NCBI GenBank assembly: GCA_034440635.1 | Contig: JAOTON010001068.1 | Location: 62,001-126,000, forward strand | Source: Lepas anatifera | Taxonomy: Eukaryota; Arthropoda; Thecostraca; Lepadidae | Reading direction: 5' to 3' | DNA: 64,000 bases | Shown here: one piece after another, positions 12,675-25,000 of the stretch | Position numbering within the stretch: the stretch's first letter is position 1 | Layout of the letters: every line of letters begins with the position of its first letter | Position numbers and translations under genes: made by a program | Notes under the pieces: generated by a model | Database searches by the model: none | Seen by the model: the letters and a program-made list of their open reading frames with translations, nothing else | What the model was told of the DNA's origin: nothing

Positions 12675-15522
12675 GGGGTATTCCACGACAAATCGACAAA
12701 TCGATGGGTTGAAATAACACCCTCATATCTCAGATTTTCATGAAAATTTGGGACTAGGGTTCTCAGTGCCGCTGAAAACGACAGTGGTGTTCTTAGTTTC
12801 GTCCGGATAATTGTTTCGGAGTTATAGCCTCGGGCAATCCAGCATCGGACGTGTGCATCGGACTTTTCGCTTGAGTTTTTAGCCGTTTAAATCAAAGGTG
12901 TTCCTTCAAGAGGTTACAGGAAAATAATAACAAAGGTCTGAACAATACAAATATGTAAGTTTGATTATATTAATTGGCACGAATATGTATAAAATATAAT
13001 TCCAGACTTTTGCAAAGATAAGCATACATATTTTTTATGTTTTTATTGACTTCAAAACAACTTCATGTGAAAGAGCATTGCTTAAACTACATATGACGCC
13101 AATAAAAAGAATGAAGAGTACAGAACAAAATCAGAAACGAGCACCGCAGACCAAGCCCAACACCGTCGCCGGCCACTCAGCCTGCAGTCGGCACGCCCCA
13201 TACACGCGTCCGGTTGGAAGTGGGGTAACGGGGAGGGGAGGACTGAGCAAGACTGCGCTTCGGTGACCTTGGGAATGAACTAGATGTGGTGTGGACGCTA
13301 CTATTGCTAACATAAAATTTGGCCGTTCCAAAAAAACTGAACGTATTACGGGAACATTTGGAACAATTCCGACACTCTGGTGCATTTGCTGGAAAATGTA
13401 GTGGGAGGATTATGCGTCAGAAGCCGATTATTACTGTTGTCTTAGTAATTTTATATAGTTTTCTTTTTCTACCCATGCCCTTAAAAAGTTGCATATATCC
13501 CAGTTCAATTTATATTAGAAAGCACACATCACAAACAAACAAAAAGCCACATAGCGTCCAGGCCGACAACTGCTTTTCGAACATATAAGATTAAGACATG
13601 CTGCTTTATTTAAGATCTGACCCACGGATCGGAAGAACGACTCCATCACATGGTTCCATTGAACTTCACAGATTTAATTTGCAACTTGAACCTTCTGTCC
13701 TTCATCATTCGAGAGCTCATGGACTATAACGGTCTTCGAATTAACCGGTACGAACTTGTGTATCTTCAATGTTCCTTTTCTCGCGACTGCCTTATTGAAG
13801 CGTTTTCTGAGCTCAGTAGCTAATTTGAGTACTTTTTGTTGAAGCATTTTGGGTAGAGATCGAGGCAAGCAATGGAACACTGCTTTCCGTGTCCCCTTCT
13901 AAGCATGTTTGCTGAGATCATAAGGGGAAGGGTAACTCTCCTGCCAGTAAAGGTGGCCCGGGGCATCATACCAGCGCGTGTTAAAAAGCACACTGGAGCG
14001 GAGCCCCGGAGGCCCCACCTACTTTTTCTAGGTGGCCGGAGAACCCTTCGTGGCCAAAAACGCTATTTCGCTACTTTTAAGAATGTTCAATGGCACATCG
14101 ATTGGTCAAATAACCTTGAAAATCGGCCCTTAATTTTGTAATTATAGGCTTTCAAAGTAAAGCCCTTTATTTTGAGATCGCTGCAATCGTGCGGTCGCAC
14201 CAATTCGCGTACATCAAAGACCAACTGGCAACGTTATAGTGCCATATAAAACGAGATTATATGTCAATTTCACCCCTTATGAAGGTCAAGGTCACATTTC
14301 AAGGCCATATCAGCATTCTCAAAGTCATTGGTCCGGTGCTTCCGGTCGCATGGCGTTACCCAGTATGACGTATATTATGCTACAACGTCATAGTTAAGCT
14401 AAATAAATGTAAATGTCAAAGTCACAGGTCAAATTTAAATGTCATGGGTAAAGTTCAATGCTCAATACTCATTTCCCGTCCAAAGGTTGCTATGGTGCTA
14501 GCCATTGTGTAAATAAGGGGAATAAGTCATATTGTGACGTCATTGTTAAATGGCCTTGAATGACCTTAACCCTAAAAATTAGGTTTACAATTCTTGGGAC
14601 GTTCTCACTATGACCTTGCTCTGTTTTTAGTGCATTCTGGACTTCTTTGAGCTTAATCGCGGCATTTCCGGATGAATACCCAGCACGGCTAATACTTGAC
14701 CTTTATGACCTCGTTTGAACTTGACGATACTGACCTAGGTCAATTAACATCAGTCATAATATAGATTTCAATAGTTCCCACCCAGTCCCCAACCGAAGTT
14801 TTTCTAAGCCTCCTAGCTTCCGAGCGCTCAGGGGGCCTACCAGTCCCCCTTCAGTGCCCGTAAGTGTCGGACGCCTTTTCAGTGCGGGTGTTAAGGAATG
14901 GAACATTGATTACAATTCATTGTTTTAAATACATCCTTACCCTCATTGCCGACCAATTCCACCATTGAAACCTTTTTCGTGACCAGAGACGCTTGATAGT
15001 TGCGGCGACGACGGGCCGCGCTGGCGCACGAACCTCACAAAAGTGGGGATCGGGACGTTTGGGAGCTCTGATCTCGCTTTATGTTAAAGTCCCCATTCTT
15101 TTTATTACTGAATATTATAGGGAAATATATAAAGAATAATGTGAGCCTCAAAAAGTTTAAAATGAGTCATAGGGAAATATTTTTTATATATTTTTAAAAA
15201 TTGAAGAATGTACAATATATTTAAAATTCGATTTTTTTAATCATATTTGTCATGAGCCAGAACTCGTAATTCGTCCTTAAGATACCTAGATGAAGTTTTT
15301 ATCCCATTTGTAGAAGCATACAGGTAAAATTTCGTCTTGAAAAAAGACATGCAAGTGAGTATGGTCAAAATCCCTGAAGGTATAATTTTCAAACCGTAAG
15401 TCACGGAAGAGAATGAATACGAGAATCGTCATCAGCTCCATCAATAGCCCCCCTGACAAAAATACACCGAAATCTGCGACATGAGGGTGGTATCGACTAG
15501 TCGATTTGTCGTGGAATGCCCC
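12675..15522. mobile_element. Element W, copy 1: 2.85-kb DNA transposon, non-autonomous
   Basis: The inverted ends are GGGGTATTCCACGACAAATC on the left and GGGGCATTCCACGACAAATC on the right (complementary strand). ATGA is present at 12671-12674 and 15523-15526. The paralogous module in unit X (GATATGACCT near 1773) has a single ATGA, giving an empty-site comparison. Copies W2 (22378-40322, twice interrupted) and W3 (46453-49277) are at the same place in Y2 and Y3. The interior is AT-rich with further AGGTCA words and no recognisable transposase. Superfamily is uncertain: a 4-bp duplication with GGGG ends does not fit hAT, mariner or piggyBac. Confidence 0.75.
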
Positions 15523-15666
15523 ATGACCCAGACTTAAACTTGTGGGGAACGTTGCGGAATTGAACGAGAATGAGGTGCACTAAGTACTGCGGGTGCAAAG
15601 TCGTATACCACACACCCATATTACAGCTTTGATCTGATAAGAGATCTGTACAGAGTTATAAGTGTT

Positions 15667-15987
15667 GATAAGTTATGAAGTGCTGCGGCGAGGAGCATGA
15701 TGATGAGTTGTTAAGATGTTCCCTGGCCTCTCCCCTCGAATCCGGAAATGTAAAAAACACTGAAGATTATATATTCGGGCACAGCCCTTCATCAGAATCG
15801 TGGAGTAAATATCAATAATTCTCAGTCCTAGTATAGCCAGACCTCGAATTCGAGGTCTGGCTATACTAGGACTGAGAATTATTGATATTTACTCCACGAT
15901 TCTGATGAAGGGCTGTGCCCGAATATATAATCTTCAGTGTTTTTTACATTTCCGGATTCGAGGGGAGAGGCCAGGGAACATCTTAAC
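15667..15987. mobile_element. Palindromic Penelope-like derivative
   Basis: GAGTTATAAGTGTT occurs at 15653-15666 and again at 15988-16001, while Y2 and Y3 have it once, so this is an insertion with a 14-bp target duplication. It consists of a 43-nt asymmetric tail (15667-15709) and a perfect 278-bp palindrome (15710-15987, centre CTCGAATTCGAG). Each arm has a hammerhead-like core: CTGATGA, a GGGC-TGT-GCCC stem, then GAA at 15902-15923 on plus, mirrored at 15774-15795 on minus. The tail resembles that of the Penelope-like element at 36863-38990 and the remnant near 28480. It encodes no protein. Confidence 0.7.
15902..15923 (+). ncRNA. Hammerhead-ribozyme-like core
   Basis: The core reads CTGATGA, a bulged A, the 4-bp stem GGGC/GCCC with loop TGT, then GAA. 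This matches the hammerhead pattern CUGANGA-stem II-GAA. Hammerhead motifs are known in the terminal regions of Penelope-like elements. Stems I and III and the cleavage site could not be fixed by eye, so catalytic activity is uncertain. Confidence 0.4.
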
Positions 15988-16046
15988 GAGTTATAAGTGT
16001 TTTCCGGTTTGATTCGTAAGTCATACGAGTCTCAATTTTAACAATG

Positions 16047-17810
16047 TTAAGGCAATTAAAAGCATATCTACCTTAGTCCCTTAACGTGGGTAGCATACGT
16101 GAGTCTGCGGTAGAGCAGACTCTATCGAATCTATTTCTCTATCGAAAATATTTGAACCATTTTTTGTCAGGTCACATTTGAGGCCTCTAGAGGTAAATAC
16201 ATGCCGTCATAGGGATAACATGTAAATGAAGGTTCTCGGTCATTACATCTGAACAAGAAAAGAAAGAGAAAAACAATTTAAACACTTTGAATCCTCGCAG
16301 CAAGCCAAATCTAATTATATATAGCATGACCTTGTTAGGTCAAATATTAGACTCGACATGACATCAGGTCAGGTCAAGGTCAAATTAGGTAAAATGCATA
16401 TCATTAGAACCGCAGGACATAGAAAATATAATGCAGTTACAGTAAAGGCTCTATCGCCATCCATTATGAAGTTATTCTGTTAAAACCATTACCCCATGTA
16501 TTTCCAATGGAGAGGTCATTGCTCGTACCTGACCTTAGGTCATCAAGATAAAAAAACCCGAAACAAATTTTAAAGAACTCGGTGCGGCAATTATGTGATA
16601 TAAGCTATGATTGGATAAGTTCATCCTCCTCTGACTTATGCTATCTTAAGCTTTAAGTCCGGTCACTTGACCTGTACTAGTGACCTGACCTGAGATGACC
16701 TAACCTTAAAATGTTGAAAGAAGTTACAACATGATAAGGTAAAAGGTATGACAAGTACGACGGCGCAGCGTGCCGCCCTTTTATGATGCTACCTCGAAAA
16801 AAACCCGAGGGGGGGCGGATACCCACCCCGCCCCCTATCGATGCGCGTGTTAATCGTTATTTCCTGCAAAGTTATTGACCCAAGGCTGGAAACCTACTTA
16901 ACTACCCCAAGATGACCTCTCAGAGGTCAGAGGTGAAAACTGCAGCATGAACCTGGAAAGTGGCCCAGGATACTATTATTTGGAGAATATGAAGTTATCT
17001 CAGCAGTATCTACACAAGTGCAGCACAGTTTCTGTTTACCCATGCATTTCCAATGGATGTGACATTATCTGTATCTTACCCCAGGTCATCGATATTTCAA
17101 AATACCGGAACATATTTTGTACTGCACGGTGGGCCCATTATGTGATATGAGTTCCAATTGAATATATTTACCATGTTCTTACTTGTACTATCTTAAACTA
17201 TTTTGAAGGTGAGGTCATTTGACCTGCACTGGTAACCTGACCTGAGATGACCTAAGCCTCAAATGTGGCGAAAATTTGCAGAATTGATCAATGATAAGGT
17301 GTACAAGGTACTGTGGCGCTTAACGCCGCCATTTTTTCCTGCCGCTGAAAAAACCGGGGGAGTGTTCAAACACCCTCCATCGGGACGAGGGTTAATCATA
17401 TTTTTTCTAGCAACTCGAAATGGGAGACGAATCCAAACCTTTGCCGTTGGTTTGGTCTTTGAATGGAAAGCGGTTATAACGTAACGTTCGCGTTTTAACC
17501 TGGTCCTCAAAGAAAATGTTTAGCAGAAGGCAATACCAGTGCATGAAAGCAAATTACTTTTCAATGTTCAAGCCTAGCGTATTCCCCTTCTGAAACTCCT
17601 GATAACCCCAGCAGTTGGTGCATCATTGTAGCCCAAAAAGACGATTACACTAGAAATATTTTGATGATAAAAATAAACCACCACAAATTTTTGACACATG
17701 CTTCAGCATGGCGATAGCTGGATCCAGCGTGCTATTTTATTTCTGCAGAATTGACACATTGTATACGCTGTTCCTCCTCCCTTCCTCACTCTCTCCTTCT
17801 CGCACTCGCA

Positions 17811-17859
<49 letters not shown>

Positions 17860-20292
17860 GGAAAGCTCCGTGTTTCCGAGTAAATATTGAACTCTGTGGG
17901 AAAAATATTTTCCTGACCCCTGGCCAGTCTGTGATAGACACCTTCACGTATAAAATATTTAATAACCCAACATCCTTCGCGGACAGCATTAATACAGCCT
18001 GAATAAAGTACGATTCTCGGCAGCGTGTTTGCATTTTTCTGTAGCGCCACCAGTAAGATGGCTACATCTCGCCAAGCATGACGTCACACTGTCACTCTCT
18101 TATTTGGCAGACGGCTACCAGTTTTAAGTCACAAGCACCCCCCCCTCCTCCCGCCTTCACTTACCTTTGGGCCGTGCCCGTTCCACTCCACTCAGCAGAA
18201 ACCTATCTCGAAACTCCTCACTTCAAGTAACTCGGCCGCCGGCTGGCCTGTGCCGACTCCGCCGCCGTCTCGCCTGTCTCGAACAGCAGCCTTGGATAGT
18301 GGCGCGGATAACCAAGTCGATAGAGAAAAATGCATGGGTAGGAATATCTGAAAATGGCACTCCACAGCTATTTTCTAAAACACACTTTAAGACGCTATCA
18401 CTTCCGTTGACAAATTCCCACTGAATTTCTCGCAACGCAGGTGAACGCGCCTCCACCAATCAGCGTCCAGCATGTGCCGGCAGCCGTATCATGCCCGCGG
18501 GGCACAGAGGTGAGAGGTCACGCTCGCCACCGCTGGCGCCGCGGCAGCGGCGCGCCGGTGGGGAGGGGTCGGGAGGCGGATTATAAAGCGAACATGTGAG
18601 GTGGATATTACGTTGGTGGAAATTTGTTTCTGTTCTTGGACTGACGCAGGATAAGTAGTGTACGAGAAAATTTGTGCACATGGCTGGATATATGAGTAAG
18701 GTACTTGGACCTTGTGTGGTGTTGACAGCATTGTTAGAGTATAAGTTAATTGAATGGTTGTAGGTGAACATGATTGATAGTAAAATTGCTGGCGTTGATT
18801 GGGAGAACGAAGTGTTGTTTTTCTAATTAGGATATTTATCAAATAGTTATATAAATTGCGATTTTGTCTCAAAAATGGTTTCTCGGCTGCGACAACGGGG
18901 TCCAAAATTTAACCAAAAAGAAAAAAACAAATCTGGAGGACTGGAGGGGACAAGTGATTGCTATACCACTCCCTGGATCTGTCCTTGCAAATTGTTTGTT
19001 TTGCAAGATATCCCGATCTAGGTACGTTTCCAATCGCGCGAGAAGTTATAAGGTTCCTGTTAATGATGGGGAAAACAAGTTTTTAGTACTTACATTTACA
19101 GTGCGGAATCAGGCAGACAATTCTAGTTTTTCCCGGCGACGTAGATTTTCAATCAGAGTGGGGAAGGGGCCCGGCAGTCCTCTGTTCCTACGCTTATGCG
19201 TAAAACAACATATATTTGTTTGGACATGATCACCAAAGTTTTGGAATTCAAAGAGAGTTCAGAGAATATGACTTTCAGAGGTGAAAAATAAGAAACGATT
19301 CCAATGAATCGGTGGCGTTTCTAGGCCGTGGAGTGGGCAGTGAAAGGTCAGCTCGAAGTTTCATCGAGAGGGTCAAACCCGTCATCGGCAAACGGGACAC
19401 GTACGGGCATGCGCGTAGAAAACGGGGATGCGCCAGCCCACTAATCGCAAATCAGATGGGGGGTGACCTAATTCTGGACCCCAACTAATTTTGTTTGCAT
19501 TTTCTCCTTTACTTGCGTGAAACTACATGCATGTCTTGATTGAGTTGCATCGTCGCTAGTGTTTCATTTTTTTTTATAAATTTTGTTCAAGTTGTTCCTA
19601 GTAGGACTGGTGGAGTCGGAGTCTCACTAAAGTCATCAAGGGACTTGTCACGGAGACCCCGACCCCACCACCCGAACGAGCAACTCCCTCAATGGAGGGT
19701 TAATTTAGAAGCCAAAGTTTAACGTCCCACAAAGCACAGGGACGGCCGCCCCGCTCAGGTCACCCTCTCATCAGTCAGTTGCCAGCCGACCTGTACGTCG
19801 GGTAAACTATTGAGCGCCGGAGCGTCTCAGGGGAACCGATCCCAAGCCTGGGCATGCCCTGCCACTGCATGCTTCTGAGCAGCGGGCCGGAGCCCAACGC
19901 TCTACCAACTGAGCTACCGGGGCGGCCAAAATATACAAAACATATGAAGCCAAAATTCTCAGAACTTGTCTCTCACCCGCTCCCCCGATCTTAGTCCGGT
20001 CGAGGGAGAGGTAACTTGTACAGGGGGCACAATCCGGAGCAAATGGGCGCCAAGTTTGATTTGTACAACCTATCTGGTGGGCGTCAGACTTAAGCCAACT
20101 CCCCATGCATTTCAAAAGGAGAGGACATGGCCCGGACCTAACCTCTGGTCATCGGTATAGAACTATATCGTTATTGCAGTTAGTACTCAGTGACTTTACT
20201 GTGAGCTGAGTCTCAGATCGATGAATTGAAATGATCTTACTTCTGCGCCTATTAAAATTGTGGTTAGGTCACTCGTTTTGGACTGGCGACCT
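16047..20292 (+). repeat. Unit X, copy 2
   Basis: Same layout as X1, starting at TTAAGGCAAT. It contains cassettes ending at TTAA 16850-16853 and 17392-17395, a short CT tract (17815-17857), the promoter-like block (18430-18655) and the 3' segment. It differs by a tRNA-SINE insertion near 19567-19943. At 16371-16382 it has AGGTCAAGGTCA, a direct repeat of the nuclear-receptor half-site that includes the extended form TCAAGGTCA. It runs straight into unit Y2 after GCGACCTG. Confidence 0.85.
19567..19943 (-). mobile_element. tRNA-derived SINE inserted in X2
   Basis: X1, X3 and X4 lack this segment between GTGTTTC and the AAATTCT block. On the minus strand it begins with GCCCCGGTAGCTCAGTTGG, a clear tRNA-type 5' end containing the A box (19905-19916). 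A B-box-like GGTTCCCC follows further in (about 19830-19840, degenerate and displaced from normal tRNA spacing). It ends with an A-rich tail seen as T9 on the plus strand at 19568-19576. No clean target duplication was found. This is a SINE, not a working tRNA gene. Confidence 0.7.
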
Positions 20293-22559
20293 GCAGACGA
20301 CTCCTCTCCATCTCAAAGACCCCGCCAAGACATGTTTCGCGGTGAGTCGGTCGTCACAACGACGACGCTCCGGTGGGGTACGGCCGGCTAAAAGGTACAG
20401 CCGGTTCCATACTGATTAGTAGGTATTAGGCCGCTGTCTGTTTGCGAACTAGCTCTCAAGTGGTGGTCCTTGCCGACACCATTGTTGCCTCACCTGCTGC
20501 GTTTTAACTGGATGCACGAACTGACGTGCAAAAAATACTTCATCAGGTCCAAAGTTCTGAATTAATAGCGAAAAGACGCATAAAATCATCGGGATCGGCA
20601 AAAACAGTTTTGTGTCCATAATTTTTGAAATCGACATCTCGTCTTTTTTCAGGGTCCGAAATTTAAAAAGCTCGTCAAAATACATTACTAGAGAGGAAAA
20701 TTGTTGTGAGAAGTGTAATCGCTTGTAAGATATTTCTTAAAACAATTGGCACCTATACCTACCAATCAGTGTGGAACCGGCTGTACAGGTGAGTAGGGTG
20801 GGTTCCGCGACTCGGTCACCGGGTACCGCGTGGGCGCAGTACTCTCTACTACCAACCTCCCTCAGCCATGTCCGAATTCCGACGCCGGGGTGTCGGGCTG
20901 AGGAGCGTGAACCAGTATCGATACGGCTTCAATGACGGTCGTCAAAAAACGTGTGTACGCAGTGTGTTCCGGGGTCTGGTTTAGTTTCAGGCCGTAACGC
21001 ATTGATACGTATAGGTGACGCAGGTCAAGAGGCCAGAGGTCGAAAAAATCTTCCAACTCGCCAACGATGGTGGGAACATGATGGGCAAGATTGTGCACAC
21101 CCCAGCGTGAGAAGTTGGCACTCAGCCTGCTAATACACTATTTAAGATTTAAAAAGGATCAGAGGGTCGGAAAAATTGGTTACAAAAGTTTGGTTTGAAA
21201 TTCAATTGGTGACACTTGAACACATTGGCTTTCTCCGATCTCTGCAAGCGGCGTTTCGTGCATATCCAGGGGCGCCGCCACGGAAGTTTTACAGGGGAGG
21301 GGATGGACTCTGGCTGGTGCTGACCATGGGAGGTAAATTTTGAGCATATTCAATACCTGACAGCATTAAGGACGATGGACCAAGAAATTTGGGGGAACGT
21401 CCCCCGTACTTGGCCAACAGGGGGTGACACGTCCCCTCCACCCCCCCGCTTTCGGCGCCCATGCGCATCTACGGGGAAGCCTTCGACGGGTGATGTGCGG
21501 AACGCACCGCTTATAATTTCCAATGCCAGGTTTTGATTGTGTGCAGTATTCGCTTAATACCCACCCCGGTAGGCCTCCGAGCTTTCTTCGTCGTGGTGGG
21601 GGGAGGGGGTGTACAAACTACCTCTCCCATAGAACTCGGCTCCTATGCGGGTTGGCAAACGCTGGTGGATAGGTCATAAAAATTCAGGAAGAAATTACAT
21701 CGGCCACTTTTAGGTTCAGGTCAATATTGAGGTCATGCCAGGCCAAAGAAGGTGGCATGTTAGAGAAGGGTTTCGAAGTTTTTGCGTCTGACAGTGTTGA
21801 TTTATAATAGTCTTTTAGGCACCATTCACTTCCTCTCGTTACGGCCAATCGAATAATGTATGGTATGACTATACTAGGTCAAAACATGATAATGATCCAA
21901 CCAAGGGTCAGGTAAAATTCACCATCTGATCTATTATCGTTAATATACATATCAATCGACTCAAGTCAAGTTATTGACACATCAAATCAAGTTATTATGC
22001 CAAGTCTGAAATCCTGCTTGAGTAGCCCAAGTTGATATCTCAGATGTCACAGGTCAAAACTTGAAACATGAACCTATAAAGGTGCCTAGGTTACTACGAT
22101 TTGGGGAATACAAAGGTATTCCAAGCAGTATCTACAGAAATAGAGTGATTTTTCAGTCAATTTCTGTTTTCCCAACGCACTTCCAATGGAGAGGTCATGA
22201 TCAGTACCTGACCCTAGGTCATCGATATGAAAAATCCCAGAATGTTTTTTAGTACACGGTGGGCTCATTACATGTTGTAAGTTTGAATTCGATGTTCACC
22301 TTTTTCTTTTTATGCCACCTTAAACATTTTTAGAGGTAAGACCACCTAACCTGCACTGGTGACGTGACCTGATATGAGGGGTATTCCGCGACAAATTGAC
22401 AAATCGATGGGTTGAAATAACACCCTCATATCTCAAATGTTCATGAAAATTTGGGACTAGGGTTCTCAGTGGCGCTGAAAACGACTGTGGTATTTTTAGT
22501 TTCGTCCGGATAGTCGTTTCGGAGTTATAGCCCCGGGCAATCCAGCATCGGATGCGTGC
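20293..22559 (+). repeat. Unit Y, copy 2, left part
   Basis: This corresponds to 11000-12855 of Y1 and 44381-46630 of Y3. It holds the LINE fossil, the 0.4-kb MITE, the small hAT-like MITE, the AGGTCA module and the left end of element W2 (from 22378, after ATGA at 22374-22377). It is cut at 22560 by the 13-kb hAT insertion and resumes at 35544. Confidence 0.85.
20397..20784. mobile_element. 0.4-kb inverted-repeat MITE in Y2
   Basis: The left end ACAGCCGGTTCCATACTGAT is matched on the right by the inverted ACAGCCGGTTCCACACTGAT, with further imperfect complementarity inside. It is absent from Y1 at the equivalent place and present in Y3 at 44484-44871. Flanks are AAAGGT and ACAGGT, so the target duplication is unclear. 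No coding capacity; superfamily not assigned. Confidence 0.7.
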
Positions 22560-22729
22560 ATCGGACTCAGGGGCGCAGCCAGACCTTTCGTATGGGGGGG
22601 CACACCAACTTTGAGGGGCACCCCGGGGAAAAAAGGGCACTTTTTAACGTAACCTAAAAAACTTACTATGTCTTTGTTTATATAATTTTTGGGCATCTTT
22701 GGTTCAATAAAAATGCAAATAAATCATTG

Positions 22730-23420
22730 ACGGAGAAGGAAAACACGATTAAAACCGAAAAGGAAAAAATATCACCAAAATGTCATAGAAGTAGCCAAAA
22801 CATGACTTTTTGGATAGATTTAAGGACAGCCAACTCATGCAAGTACTTAACATCAGAGAAATCAGCGGAGCATGTGATATCTGTTACAATGTGCAGGCTA
22901 AGGCATATTGGAGTCGAAAATTCTTTTGTTATGCCCACTGGTTTTGTCGTGACGAGTGAGCCCTGGCTGAACGCAGATTAAGTTCCTTGCCTCCCGCAAT
23001 CGCCGTGGGACGAGGAGTGGCATAGTGTCTTTGGAATAACACATTTTTGCTGCCGGAAAAATTTGGGAGATACCTTTTGAACGCGTTTATTAAGTTCCAT
23101 ATTCTCAAGGCTCGGTCCCAGTTAAGAGTAAATAAAAGGTGAAAAGGCCTGTGGCTTGGATGGGGATGGTGTGACAGGGCGGAGAATTGTGAAAACTATT
23201 TCTTCATTTAAATTAATTAGTAGAAATCCTGGTTTAGGGGACTGTGCTCTGAGCTCAGGGAACATGCCTTTTTATCATCCCTTCCCAGAATCCACTAGTA
23301 TAATAAGCATTTTATATAATCAGGGGTGCCTAGGCATCACAAGCCGTTTTAGAGATCCCTCATTCCTCGTTAGTTCCGTTTTACAAGGGGAGCTTCCATT
23401 GTGTTCTTACTTCCCATCTA
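22730..23420. other. Unannotated interior of the hAT insertion
   Basis: Unique-looking, moderately AT-rich sequence just inside the left terminus. Frames are below about 90 residues until the repeat array starts, with no known motif. I see nothing further. Confidence 0.5.
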
Positions 23421-24690
23421 TTCAAGACCAGCTCTGGGGCCCCCAAGTGTGGGTCAGAGGCCTCCAGAGCACCTTCCTCCCATCCCCCAGTTGTGCCTCC
23501 AGGGACCAGACTAGCTCAGTGACCCCGCCCCGAGATGATCGGAGTTGGCCTTGTGTTCTTCATATCTGTCTATTCAAGACCACCTCAGGGACCCGTGATG
23601 TAGATCAGGGCCCCAGGCAGCTCATGCTTCACCCAGGGACTAGACTAGGTCATTGGCCCCAGAGATGAGGTTGTCAGACTAGCTCAATGGGCCACAGATA
23701 GGCTCATAGGGCCTTAAACCAGTTCAACAAACCCTAGAACAGTTTAAAGCGCCAGATCACTTCAGGGGGCCTCGAGCCAACTTAAGGGGCTCTCACAAGC
23801 TCAGCGCCCAGACCAGCTCAGGGTACCCTCAGAACCTAGATCCGCTCTTGGGCCATAGATCAACTCTTGGGGCCCCAGATCAGTTCAGGGGCCTCAAGTC
23901 AGGTCAGGGGGCAAGATCAAGTCAGGGGCACTAATTCAGCTCAAGAATCCCTCACCAGCTCGGGGCCCAAGCAGTTCAAAAGCCCCAGAGCTGCTCAGGG
24001 GACACCAGATCGGCTCATAGGGCACCAGATCAGCCTAGGGGACAAACAATCAGATCAGTGGTCCCCGGCCAGCTCGCGGCCCAGATCAGCTCGGGAATAT
24101 TAGATCAAGTCAGGAGGCACTTCATCAGCTCAGGAGCCCCATACCATCTCAGGGGCCCTCACCAACCCCTGTGGGCCCAGCTCAACTCAGGGCCTGGGAG
24201 CTGCTCAGGAAATCACGTAATTAACCCAGGAGGCCCGGGTCAGCTTAAAGGGCACCATATTAGCCATCGGGGGGCAAGATCAAGTCAGGGGCACTAAATC
24301 AGCTTAGGGATCCCTCACCAGCTCGGGGCCCAATCAGTTCAAAAGCCCCAGAGCTGCTCAGGGGACACCAGATGCCCATAGGGCACCAGATTATCTTCGG
24401 GGACAAACAATCAGATCAGTGGTCCCCGACCAGCTCGAGAATACCAGATCAAGTCAGGAGGCACTTAATCAGCTCAGGAGCCCCATACCATCTCAGGGGC
24501 CCTCATCAGCCTCTGTGGGCCCAGCTCAGCTCAGGACTTTAGAGCTGCTCATGAAATCAGGTAAGGAGGCCCAGATCAGCTTAAAGGGCACCAGACTACT
24601 CAGGGGGCACCATACTAGCTCAGAGGGCATCGGATGGGCTCAGGAGGCACCAGACCGACTAAGGGGCATTAGTGCAGCTCAGGTGGCACC
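23420..24690 (-). repeat. About 28-bp tandem array inside the giant hAT, with a higher-order duplication
   Basis: Units resemble CAGATCAGCTCAGGGGCACC, which is the reverse complement of the array at 6720-10130. A longer block is duplicated: about 23910-24200 is repeated, with substitutions and a small deletion, at about 24270-24530. Similar units reappear at 34960-35230 close to the other hAT end. Confidence 0.8.
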
Positions 24691-24849
24691 AGATCTGGCT
24701 CCATTTTCGACTTTTCCATAATGGCCTCCATTCTCGACTCTCACACGGGTAATACGGGTTCGAATCTAGGTCGTGGAAGTTTTTACTGTAAAAACAATTT
24801 TTCTGATTTTCTTCTTGTTTGTTCATGCGTACTAATCGATGAAGCATAG

Positions 24850-25000
24850 TCGGATCCATGATTGCCGATCGGGGGAGGGGGTAACTTCCGGGGAGGGCAC
24901 CATCCGGACCAGGGGGGCACCACCTTTGACCGGCAAAACCTATCAGATGGACGCTAAATCCTATCAGTGTGCGCCGATTTTCGCATCCTGGGGGATGGGA
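24850..25000 (+). repeat. Segment homologous to the 3' part of unit X
   Basis: The order GAGGGGGTAACTTCCGGGGA, GGGCACCATCCGGA and ACCTATCAGATGG parallels 4610-4690 of X1 (GGAGAGGTAACTTGTACAGG, GGGCACAATCCGGA, ACCTATCTGATGA). The two regions share a diverged common sequence. Confidence 0.5.

Larger units (their letters stand above)
10823..16046 (+). repeat. Unit Y, copy 1 of the large tandem repeat
   Basis: Y1 runs from the right target duplication of the hAT element to the TTAA at the start of X2. It contains a fossil LINE end, a small hAT-like MITE, an AGGTCA-rich module interrupted by element W1, and a palindromic Penelope-like insertion. Y2 and Y3 share this order. Y1 lacks the 0.4-kb MITE present in Y2 (20397-20784) and Y3 (44484-44871), which shows that Y2 and Y3 are more closely related to each other. 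Confidence 0.8.

Noticed and set aside
19810..19926. A tRNA gene on the minus strand
   Set aside because: The A box is good, but the B box is displaced and degenerate, no complete cloverleaf forms, and the segment is an insertion with an A-rich tail, so it is a SINE.
20862..21098. A 75-78 residue reverse frame present in Y1, Y2 and Y3 (11166, 20862, 44938)
   Set aside because: Many replacements among only three copies and no known motif; best explained as repeat DNA without stops.
23156..23668. A 170-residue frame at the start of the ~28-bp array
   Set aside because: Its second half lies in the repeat array and the first half has no recognisable domain or good coding signal.
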